From Bacteroidales bacterium (lineage in GTDB: Bacteria; Bacteroidota; Bacteroidia; Bacteroidales; UBA932), in contig JAFRXI010000075.1 of assembly GCA_017437755.1 (NCBI GenBank), forward strand, positions 1-37,507: a DNA stretch of 37,507 bases, written 5' to 3'. The notes beneath the pieces are model-generated. The model did not search any database and was not told where the DNA came from. It saw nothing but the letters and a program-made list of their open reading frames with translations. Within the stretch, counting starts at the first letter, position 1, and each line of letters starts with the position of its first letter. This document shows positions 1-6,658 of this stretch, piece after piece. Made by a program: the position numbers and the translations under genes.

Positions 1-66
1 CTCATCAAGCTGATGTCCATGGTGTCGATCGTCATGGCAGGTCTCACCGTGATGCTTCACGGATAG
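1..66 (+). CDS. hppA: C-terminus of membrane-bound pyrophosphatase (partial)
   Basis: The first frame reads through to a TAG at 64-66 and gives the peptide LIKLMSMVSIVMAGLTVMLH plus a final Gly. This matches the usual C-terminal end of membrane-integral, sodium- or proton-pumping pyrophosphatases, where a conserved NILIKLM-type segment leads into the last transmembrane helix. In Bacteroidota this pump couples pyrophosphate hydrolysis to ion export in the inner membrane. Only about 21 residues are present, so the call rests on a short but characteristic tail. Its last 23 bases overlap the 3' end of the convergent phosphatase gene on the other strand. Confidence 0.65.
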   Translation, partial: LIKLMSMVSIVMAGLTVMLHG

Positions 67-1372
67 AGTCGAGCTTTTTGATGGAGGCTTCAATGCAGGG
101 AACAAACCTGGCCTTGAAGTCGCTCCACCTGTAGTAGGGGCCATCCACCGCGTCGAGCGGCAGGGTGGCCTCCCTTTCGTTGAGGAGCAGCTTGAAGAGC
201 ACCTCGGGGGTTTTGCGGGAGCGGAAGAAGATGAATTGCAGCGAGGCTCCCATCGGAACGTTGAACCTGGGGTAGATTTCGGAGGCCTCCTCCGGTGATG
301 TGATTTCCCTGCCCATGCCGTTCACGTTCATTATGTTGAGGAGCGGAAGTATCTGGGAATCATGGCAGAAGCGGAGACGGAGCTGATGCTCTCCGGACGC
401 CATGTCCGAGTCGGCGGTTTCAATTATGTGCTTCAGGGTGTAGGCCGACATCAGGTAATAAACGGCTCCGGAGCCCTTGTAGTTGGCCAGGAAAATGGCA
501 TCGTCGAGGTTTTCACAGCAGAACAGGGCGTATTCCTCTTCCGGGGTGAAGGTGCCTTTGAAGAGGTCCCTGTCGTGGTCTAGGCACTGCATCCCGTCGG
601 TCACGTCGTGAAGGTAAATGAGGAATCTCCGCATGGATACGCCCCGGTCCGACAGTTTTACCGTGTCGGTGAAGAATCGGTCGCAGATTCCCTTTACGGG
701 AACGGTGCTGTAGAAGAACCTGTGGTTCATCTTTTCGGTTTGGGCATTTACCCTGGGGTGCCTGACGTAGGTAGGGCTGCTCTTGTGGTTGGGCTGCAGG
801 AAGGGACACAGGGCGAGCGAGGCGTCGAACGAGGCGTCAAATGTGCGGTCCAGGGTCTTGAGGGTGTCCAGGAAGCACATCATGCTGAGGATCACCCTGG
901 GCGATTCGGTAGCCACCGCCCAGGCGGCAGTCTGTCCCTTGAATACCTCTGGATAGTTCCGGAACATCCTCGCCGCAATGGTCTTGTGCTGGTCCATGCC
1001 GATGGATGTGAGGCTTCCTCCGCGGAGACGGACTTTCTCATAGAAGGGGAAGTACTTTTGGGCGAAGGCCTTGCCGTAAGGAGTGAGGACCCCTTCCTTG
1101 CCGGCCCATCTGAACCAGGCGTCCAGTGAGTCGTACTGGGTGAACTGATATCTGGCGCCGTGCCGGCTCAAATGGCTGACATAGAACGGTTTATATCCTT
1201 TTGGCGGCTTGGTCGCAGGCGGGTCTGCCTTATAGTCATATACATAGTGCAGCCCTCCTGCCTTGTTGATGTCGGCCATCACCTCGTCCCTTACGCCCTG
1301 GGCGTTCAGGGGCTGCGCCGGCATAGTCACCGACAAGGTTGCTGCCAGTATAAGAACAGCTGATTTTTTCAT
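44..1372 (-). CDS. Histidine acid phosphatase, MINPP/phytase-like, exported
   Basis: This 442-residue protein belongs to histidine phosphatase clade 2, most like multiple inositol polyphosphate phosphatases (MINPP) of gut Bacteroidota, which release phosphate from phytate. The phosphate-binding and nucleophile motif SRHGAR is at residues 69-74, and the C-terminal proton-donor region appears as CHDSQ near residue 337 (HD rather than HAE). An N-terminal signal peptide (MKKSAVLILAATLSV) indicates export to the periplasm or surface. I chose ATG 1372 over the in-frame ATG at 1393 because it starts a clean signal peptide and lies 17 nt after a -7-like box. Phytase, MINPP-like and general acid phosphatase activity cannot be separated by eye. 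It is tail-to-tail with the pyrophosphatase gene. Confidence 0.88.
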   Translation of the reverse strand: MKKSAVLILAATLSVTMPAQPLNAQGVRDEVMADINKAGGLHYVYDYKADPPATKPPKGYKPFYVSHLSRHGARYQFTQYDSLDAWFRWAGKEGVLTPYGKAFAQKYFPFYEKVRLRGGSLTSIGMDQHKTIAARMFRNYPEVFKGQTAAWAVATESPRVILSMMCFLDTLKTLDRTFDASFDASLALCPFLQPNHKSSPTYVRHPRVNAQTEKMNHRFFYSTVPVKGICDRFFTDTVKLSDRGVSMRRFLIYLHDVTDGMQCLDHDRDLFKGTFTPEEEYALFCCENLDDAIFLANYKGSGAVYYLMSAYTLKHIIETADSDMASGEHQLRLRFCHDSQILPLLNIMNVNGMGREITSPEEASEIYPRFNVPMGASLQFIFFRSRKTPEVLFKLLLNEREATLPLDAVDGPYYRWSDFKARFVPCIEASIKKLDSIREASR

Positions 1373-1389
1373 ATGCATGGATTTACGCT

Positions 1390-1397
1390 GCAAGATA
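1390..1397 (-). promoter_or_regulatory. -7-like promoter box of the MINPP-like gene
   Basis: On the minus strand this reads TATCTTGC, a variant of the Bacteroidota -7 element TAnnTTTG. It lies 17 nt before the chosen ATG at 1372. The whole stretch from this box to the start codon closely resembles the corresponding stretch at 2801-2828 in front of the CE2-like gene, and that likeness supports it as a real promoter and leader. Confidence 0.5.
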
Positions 1398-1582
1398 CGT
1401 CTTTTATCTGAAAACTCATACCGTCTTCACTCCGCACCTTCCTGCCTTCCCCCGCTTCCCCGTCACCTTCCTGCCTCTCTCCGCACCCCATGATTCCCCC
1501 CCCCCGCTTCTCACGCTCCACCCCCGCTTCCTCGTCTCCACCACGCCGCCAGAAGCCGCTGCACGTAAGGTGTTTATTATTA
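1398..1582. other. Pyrimidine-rich non-coding stretch
   Basis: No convincing gene is present. From about 1421 to 1555 the plus strand is almost all C and T, with recurring words such as CACCTTCCTGCC (twice) and CCCCCGCTTC (three times). The short frames that cross it are low-complexity Pro/Ser/Arg-rich and look non-coding. Confidence 0.6.
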
Positions 1583-1639
1583 GTGATTTACGCGTTTCGG
1601 CGGTACTGTCCTGGAATACCGTTGAATCGCCTAAAGCAC
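1583..1639. repeat. REP-like imperfect palindrome, RAYT 3' side
   Basis: This 57-nt element starts GTGATTTACGCG and ends CGCCTAAAGCAC. It is an imperfect palindrome with outer arms GTG-TTTA-GCG and inner arms CGGTA/TACCG. It ends 6 nt before the stop codon of the RAYT gene. A related element, in the same orientation, lies on the other side of the gene at 2701-2756. RAYT enzymes are known to act on such hairpins. Confidence 0.65.
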
Positions 1640-1645
1640 TGTGCC

Positions 1646-2578
1646 TTAACGTTTTATCTGCTGCGGTATTTCAATCCTAAGATATTTGCACAGTTGCTTC
1701 ATGGTTGCTTTTGATACGTGAAACAGCGACAGAAGGATTTCGAACCGGCTTTCTGGCGGGAGTTTGAGAATGGACTTGATGTCTTTATGCCCCATGTCGG
1801 AAAGTCTCCGGGGAATTTCCATGAAGGCCCGATGCGAGGTGGGGTCGTATTCTTCATGGATATCGTATTCCGCTCCTTGATTGGACGCAAAGGCAAGACA
1901 GGCCTGGTTGTAGGAATTCCCATACAGGGACAGAAGGGTCTCGTAATCGATACAGTTATACGACGTGATAATAAAATCTACAAGCTGTTGTTTCTCTTTG
2001 GCACATAATCCTGAGAACTCTTTTTTCAGCAAAGGATAAACCAGGGGAAGGCTGCTTGTTCTTAAAAGATTGATTCCCTTCATGGCCCTGACGAGTCTTC
2101 TGGAACACTTTTTTTTGATAAGCGGCTCCGAAAAAGGATGGGTGCTGGCGGCGTAGGCAAGGAAAGTCCATCTAAACTCCTCCGCCTTTGTACACAATCC
2201 TTTTTCCCCGGGATTGTTATACAAGTATGACAGCGTTGTGCGAATTGCCTTGTCGCCCTTTTTTACAGCACAGCCAAAATGCTTGCAGAATACCGGCCCG
2301 CTGGCACCTATGGATGCGTTGAAGGCTTTTGCGTACTGTGAGAAAACGTCCCGTACAAACATGCGGACATCTTCTCGACGCTCTGCCGCAACCACCATGT
2401 GAACATGGTCGAACATAGGGCAAATGCCGAGTACCCGCATACCCCTGTTTCTGGCGGCATTGCAGGCAATGGAGAAAAACACAAGATAATCAGATGCGGT
2501 GTAGAACAGCAGATAGCCGTTCTTGGATCTTTGATAAATATGCACAACCCGACGCGCCCCGGAAAAACTCTTTTCCAT
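1646..2578 (-). CDS. REP-associated tyrosine transposase (Y1/HUH, RAYT-like)
   Basis: This 310-residue protein has the Y1_Tnp (IS200-like) fold signature in its first 130 residues. The metal-binding HUH motif is FDHVHMVV (His58 and His60), and the nucleophile region is YLYNNP with Tyr118 at the usual catalytic place. RAYTs are single-copy, domesticated relatives of IS200/IS605 transposases that cleave or move REP hairpins. The C-terminal half (about 150-310) is a Bacteroidota-type extension I cannot assign further; its last 50 residues look helical and could bind DNA. I chose ATG 2578 over 2599 because a CATATTTG box at 2611-2618 (minus) would leave only a few nucleotides of leader for the upstream start. 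Related palindromes flank the gene on both sides. Confidence 0.82.
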   Translation of the reverse strand: MEKSFSGARRVVHIYQRSKNGYLLFYTASDYLVFFSIACNAARNRGMRVLGICPMFDHVHMVVAAERREDVRMFVRDVFSQYAKAFNASIGASGPVFCKHFGCAVKKGDKAIRTTLSYLYNNPGEKGLCTKAEEFRWTFLAYAASTHPFSEPLIKKKCSRRLVRAMKGINLLRTSSLPLVYPLLKKEFSGLCAKEKQQLVDFIITSYNCIDYETLLSLYGNSYNQACLAFASNQGAEYDIHEEYDPTSHRAFMEIPRRLSDMGHKDIKSILKLPPESRFEILLSLFHVSKATMKQLCKYLRIEIPQQIKR

Positions 2579-2610
2579 CCTACCAAAAGCGTTTAACATA
2601 GTCCAAGAGC

Positions 2611-2618
2611 CAAATATG
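2611..2618 (-). promoter_or_regulatory. Possible -7 box of the RAYT gene
   Basis: The minus strand reads CATATTTG, one mismatch from TAnnTTTG, 32 nt before ATG 2578. I could not find a clear -33 element. Confidence 0.35.
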
Positions 2619-2700
2619 CAAAAGATTAATCAGGAATGCAACACCGTCCGTGCCGGGAAAAACAGAAAATGCACGCCGCGCTTAAAGTGCTGTAACATAA

Positions 2701-2756
2701 TGATTTAACCGATTTGACGGTGGGGCCTGACCGTACCGTGGAATCGCTTAAATGCA
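2701..2756. repeat. REP-like imperfect palindrome, RAYT 5' side
   Basis: The element begins TGATTTAACCGATTTGACGG and ends with ACCGTGGAATCGCTTAAATG plus CA. Its arms pair as ATTTAA/TTAAAT, CGATT/AATCG and CGGT/ACCG. Aligned to 1583-1639 it shares GATTTA, ACCGT-GAATCGC and TAAA blocks in the same order and orientation. It lies just before the promoter region of the CE2-like gene. Confidence 0.65.
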
Positions 2757-2800
2757 ACATAATAAGACAGATAGGTGACGCGCGTTTGAGGGAAAAACAG

Positions 2801-2808
2801 TATCTTGC
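2801..2808 (+). promoter_or_regulatory. -7-like promoter box of the CE2-like gene
   Basis: TATCTTGC lies 17 nt before ATG 2826, the same spacing and nearly the same downstream sequence as in front of the MINPP-like gene. It is a variant of TAnnTTTG. No -33 box with the usual 19-nt spacing is evident. Confidence 0.45.
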
Positions 2809-2825
2809 AGCATAAAAACATGCTT

Positions 2826-3935
2826 ATGAAAAGGTTTTTCCTCATTCTTTGCGCAGATATGCTGTTTGCCGCAGCAGCCGGAGCCGGGACTCCGGCAAAA
2901 AACCCTGAGAAAGCCACCATTCCGGCCGACAGTGAAAAGGTCACATTCATTGGAAGGACGCTGCAGGAGGGCGGAAACGTCAGTTTTGACTGGAGCGGCG
3001 TCACGGCTGTTGTCTGCTTCAGCGGAACCTTCCTTGAACTCGACTATGAGGCCACCGGCGACAACTACGTGAACGTCTGGACCGACATGGAGCCCGCCGC
3101 CACTGGAGCCGATGTGATCAGGCTGAAGGACGGTGGAAAGGCGGTCATGGTATCCGGCCTCAAAAAAGGAAGGCACACCGTCACAATCCAGAAGCGGAAC
3201 GAGGGCAGGCAGGGCCGGCTCACATTCAAGGGCTTATGCACCGACGGCGAATTCCTTCAGGCCCGGAGCCTCAAGGACCGGAAAATCGAAGCCATAGGCG
3301 ACTCATACACATGCGGTTACGGGACGGAGGGAAAGGACCGGTCGGAAGGCTTCAAAGTTGAGACCGAGAACTGCAACCTGACCTATGCCGCCATCATCGG
3401 CCGGTTTTTCAATGCCGACGTGGCCTATGTCTCGCACTCCGGACAGGGCGTTGCGAGGAACTACGGCGGCGCTTCCCCCGAGTGCACCATGGTTCACCGG
3501 TATCTGCGGACATTTGACGAAGCTGTGGAACCGATTTGGAAAGTATCCCCGTCCTTCATCCCGGATATCGTACTTATCTATCTGGGAACCAACGACTTCT
3601 CTACCAAACAACAACCCATCCTCGGCAAGTGGAGCAGTGATTATAAAACGCTCCTTCAGGAGGTCAGGTCGAACTACGGCGGGTCCGTGCCCATCCTCTG
3701 CATAGCCTCAAAGGTCGACGATCTCCTTGCCGAATATGTCAAACGGGCAGTTCTGGACAGCGACATCCCGAATGTCTACTGGACGGCCATACACGACCAA
3801 GCCCACGACATCACTTCCGAGCTGGGCTCCGGCTGGCATCCCAACTACAAGGGACACCGGAAGGTTGCTACCTGCATAATCCCGTACATTTCCACCATCA
3901 CCGGCTGGGAGATGCCCTTTACGCCAGTGGAATAG
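2826..3935 (+). CDS. Carbohydrate esterase family 2-like acetyl-esterase, exported
   Basis: This 369-residue exported protein has the two-domain build of CE2 esterases: an N-terminal jelly-roll-like domain (about 30-140) and a C-terminal SGNH hydrolase domain (about 150-360). The nucleophile motif is GDSYTCGYG with Ser160, the oxyanion block is LGTND at 253-257, and the catalytic His338 is in SGWHP. There is no Asp two or three residues before that His, as is known for CE2, which use a Ser-His dyad. Such enzymes remove O-acetyl groups from glycans. The signal peptide is MKRFFLILCADMLFAAAAGA. ATG 2826 is preferred over ATG 2820 and a TTG at 2805 because it gives the standard 17-nt spacing from the promoter box. 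It precedes, but is probably not co-transcribed with, the acyltransferase operon. Confidence 0.83.
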   Translation: MKRFFLILCADMLFAAAAGAGTPAKNPEKATIPADSEKVTFIGRTLQEGGNVSFDWSGVTAVVCFSGTFLELDYEATGDNYVNVWTDMEPAATGADVIRLKDGGKAVMVSGLKKGRHTVTIQKRNEGRQGRLTFKGLCTDGEFLQARSLKDRKIEAIGDSYTCGYGTEGKDRSEGFKVETENCNLTYAAIIGRFFNADVAYVSHSGQGVARNYGGASPECTMVHRYLRTFDEAVEPIWKVSPSFIPDIVLIYLGTNDFSTKQQPILGKWSSDYKTLLQEVRSNYGGSVPILCIASKVDDLLAEYVKRAVLDSDIPNVYWTAIHDQAHDITSELGSGWHPNYKGHRKVATCIIPYISTITGWEMPFTPVE

Positions 3936-3956
3936 TGTCCTGTCCGGAATTATTTG

Positions 3957-3964
3957 TATTTTTG
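3957..3964 (+). promoter_or_regulatory. -7 promoter box of the SGNH-SGNH-MBOAT operon
   Basis: TATTTTTG matches the Bacteroidota -7 consensus TAnnTTTG exactly and lies 19 nt before ATG 3984. The -33 position is poor (AGTG). The box sits only 21 nt after the stop of the CE2-like gene, so the operon has its own promoter. Confidence 0.6.
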
Positions 3965-3983
3965 CAGGCTAAATGCAATTTGA

Positions 3984-5432
3984 ATGAAAGCTTACCAGGT
4001 TTTACTGTCCATACTCGGGGTGTTTGCCCTGATGGGAATCGGCTGGGCCGTATTTCCGGCCCAGGGCGTGGAACTTGGCGGGCTGACACTGCATTTTGCG
4101 TCGCTCAAAGGCTCCATCGCCGAAGCGTCGGAGACAAAGGTCGACGTGGACAAGGTGCTGAGCGGGGTGGACCAGGGGCTGACACTGGTGTCCGGATCGT
4201 CCAAAGACACCCTGGACTATTACCGGAACTATTTCTATTCCAACGAGGACCGCGTGTTTGTCCCGGGCGACGATTACAAGTGGTTCGATGGCGTTTTTGC
4301 CTCGTTCGAGGGCGCTCGCCGGCAAGGGAAGGTCCTGAGGGTCAAGCACTACGGCGATTCCCAGATAGAGATGGACCGGATTTCCTCCGGGCTGAGGGAA
4401 GGGCTCCAGAAGCGGTTCGGCGGTTCCGGCACGGGAATGTTCCCGGCGCTTTCCAACGTTCCTTCCGCGTCGGTTTACAGGAGCGCATCGGGAGGGATGG
4501 CGCATTACACCATGTACGGGGATTCCACCACGAGGCGCGCCCCGCACCGCCGTTATGGCGTAATGGCCCAGCTCACAAGCCTTTACGGAGGCGGAACCGA
4601 GAGCATAAGGGTGTCGTCGTCTTCAACCGTGAAGCCGCTTTGCAAGTCGTTCTCAAGGGTTTCGCTGCTGATGGGCCGCAACTCCGACGGCTTCAGCGCC
4701 AGGGTGGTTTCGGACACAATGAAACTGGGTCCTGAAACCTTGGCCAGGGACACTACAGGGGCCGTCCTGGTGTCGTTCAAGTTCCCGAGGGCCGTCACCA
4801 AGGCCTCCCTTATCATGAAGGGAAATGCCGAGATATATGGCATAATGGCCGACGGGGACGGCGGCGTGGCGGTGGACAACATCCCGCTGAGAGGTTGTTC
4901 CGGAACCATTTTCACAAGGATCGACAAGGCCGTGATGACGCGCTCGTTCCAGCTTGACGGTACGCGCCTCATAATACTCCAGTTCGGCGGGAACTATATG
5001 CCGTCTATCCATTCCGACGCCGCGATAGGGGAGTACACGGCCAAGATCGCGGCGCAGATCCGTTATTTCCAAGAAGTTGCGCCATCTGCAAAGATACTTT
5101 TCATAGGCCCCTCCGACATGGGCAAGTCCGTTGGCGGAAGGATCGTCACCTGGCCCAGGCTTCCCAAGTTGGTGGACGCGCTCAAGGCGACATGTCTGGA
5201 AAACGGGGCGGCGTTCTGGGACCTCTACCACATGATGGGCGGCGAGAATTCCATGGGCCGGTGGGTAAAGCACAGCCCCGCCTATGCCGGACCGGATTAT
5301 ATCCATTTCACCTCCAAGGGGGCCGAGGTGGTGGGCGACGCACTTACGCGTTCGCTGCTTGTTTACCATGATTTCTACCGTCTCCGCAAGAGCCTGGGCA
5401 ATTCGGCGGTCGATAGCTATATGAAGCGATGA
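3984..5432 (+). CDS. SGNH/GDSL-fold protein 1 of an O-acyltransferase operon
   Basis: This 482-residue protein starts with a hydrophobic anchor or signal (YQVLLSILGVFALMGIGWAV) and is predicted to face the periplasm. SGNH blocks are visible: YGDSQ with nucleophile Ser126, FGGN with Asn337, and DYIHF with Asp438 and His441, so the catalytic residues are intact. Between them (about 170-320) is a beta-rich region typical of AlgX/AlgJ-like and DUF459-like partners of MBOAT enzymes. The family role is to take an acyl group passed across the membrane by the MBOAT protein and put it on a glycan, or to remove it. Its stop overlaps the start of the next gene in ATGA, so the two are translationally coupled. 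Confidence 0.78.
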   Translation: MKAYQVLLSILGVFALMGIGWAVFPAQGVELGGLTLHFASLKGSIAEASETKVDVDKVLSGVDQGLTLVSGSSKDTLDYYRNYFYSNEDRVFVPGDDYKWFDGVFASFEGARRQGKVLRVKHYGDSQIEMDRISSGLREGLQKRFGGSGTGMFPALSNVPSASVYRSASGGMAHYTMYGDSTTRRAPHRRYGVMAQLTSLYGGGTESIRVSSSSTVKPLCKSFSRVSLLMGRNSDGFSARVVSDTMKLGPETLARDTTGAVLVSFKFPRAVTKASLIMKGNAEIYGIMADGDGGVAVDNIPLRGCSGTIFTRIDKAVMTRSFQLDGTRLIILQFGGNYMPSIHSDAAIGEYTAKIAAQIRYFQEVAPSAKILFIGPSDMGKSVGGRIVTWPRLPKLVDALKATCLENGAAFWDLYHMMGGENSMGRWVKHSPAYAGPDYIHFTSKGAEVVGDALTRSLLVYHDFYRLRKSLGNSAVDSYMKR

Positions 5433-6658
5433 AAGCGGCCCTGAAGACAGTCCTGGCGGTGTTCCTGCTGGTTTGCCCCATGGTTGCGGCTGCGCGCGAC
5501 CGGAGTGTCCCGTACATTCCGGGGACCCGTTTCAGCGACAATGCCATAGAGTTTCCTTCGGGGAAGGGCTACGGTTTTGACCGTTTTTACAAGAAGCTCG
5601 ACACCCTGATGGGAATAAGCCGCTGCGACCTGCGGATTCTCCATGTGGGAGGTTCCCATGTGCAGGCGGGGACCTGGACCCAGCAGCTCAGGCGGAACCT
5701 TCTGTCGCTCAGGTACGGGATGGACGGCGGACGCGGACTGGTGTTCCCTTATTCAGCCGCCGGGACCAACACCCCCATGAGTTACACCTCTTACAGCACC
5801 GGGAACTGGACCTTCAGCAGGTGCCTGAAACCGGAGGATGACCACCCGCTTGGCGTTACGGGGATGTCGGTCAGCACGTCGGACCCTTCGGCCACCATCA
5901 TGATAGACATGGTGGAAAGGAACGCCAGGGAGGCTTCTCCAGGCTTCACCTTCAAGACCGTGGATATCCTGGGGTATTCCACCGGAGGAGCGTATCCCGT
6001 GGTGATAATGCATCGCGACACCCTAGTCGGAAGGCGCGACAAGGCCTCGGGGCTCTGGCATTTTGACCTGCCGCATTTCACTGATTACGTGAGGGTTGGC
6101 GTGAAAGGCCTGCCAGGGGAGCTTACCATCACCGGCCTTTATCTTGACAAGCCGGCCATGGGCCTTTCCGTTTCCGGGGCCGGGGTCAACGGCGCCAGCA
6201 CATGGTCTTGGACCGGGTGCCACGACTGGGCCAGGGACATCGCCCTCCTAAAGCCGGACCTGGTGATCTTTTCAATAGGTATAAACGATATCCAGGGTAC
6301 GGAATTCCGCCAGGGAGGATTCATTTCCAACTACGGAAAGCTGGTGTCGATGGTGCGTAAGGCCTCGCCCGGATGCGCCATCCTGTTCACCACGAACAAC
6401 GACAGTTACCGCAAGGGCTCCCCGAATCCGTTCACGGGGGAGTGTACCGATGCGTTTTACCAGCTTGCAAGAAAGTGGGACGCCGGGGTCTGGAACCTTT
6501 ACCGGATAATGGGCGGCGAAGGGTCGATGCAGGCCTGGGAGGCCGCGGGATATGCCCAGGGCGACCGTATCCATTTCCGCTCCGAGGGGTATGACGTCCT
6601 CGGAAACCTGCTTTTCAACGCCATAATGGACGGTTGGCGAAATTCACGGCACAAATGA
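5429..6658 (+). CDS. SGNH/GDSL-fold protein 2 of an O-acyltransferase operon
   Basis: This 409-residue protein has a clear signal peptide (MKAALKTVLAVFLLVCPMVAAA). It carries the SGNH blocks with a changed first motif: GGSH with Ser76, GIND at 284-287, and DRIH with Asp379 and His382. It resembles its upstream neighbour over the whole length, including the phrase MGGE-SMQ/M in the C-terminal third, so the two are diverged paralogs. It probably acts in the periplasm on the same glycan as its neighbour, one perhaps as transferase and the other as esterase or substrate binder. It overlaps both neighbours by ATGA. Confidence 0.75.
   Translation: MKAALKTVLAVFLLVCPMVAAARDRSVPYIPGTRFSDNAIEFPSGKGYGFDRFYKKLDTLMGISRCDLRILHVGGSHVQAGTWTQQLRRNLLSLRYGMDGGRGLVFPYSAAGTNTPMSYTSYSTGNWTFSRCLKPEDDHPLGVTGMSVSTSDPSATIMIDMVERNAREASPGFTFKTVDILGYSTGGAYPVVIMHRDTLVGRRDKASGLWHFDLPHFTDYVRVGVKGLPGELTITGLYLDKPAMGLSVSGAGVNGASTWSWTGCHDWARDIALLKPDLVIFSIGINDIQGTEFRQGGFISNYGKLVSMVRKASPGCAILFTTNNDSYRKGSPNPFTGECTDAFYQLARKWDAGVWNLYRIMGGEGSMQAWEAAGYAQGDRIHFRSEGYDVLGNLLFNAIMDGWRNSRHK

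Noticed and set aside
3935-4735. 266-residue frame overlapping the first SGNH gene on the same strand
   Set aside because: Arg/Gly-rich translation in another frame of a gene with intact SGNH blocks.
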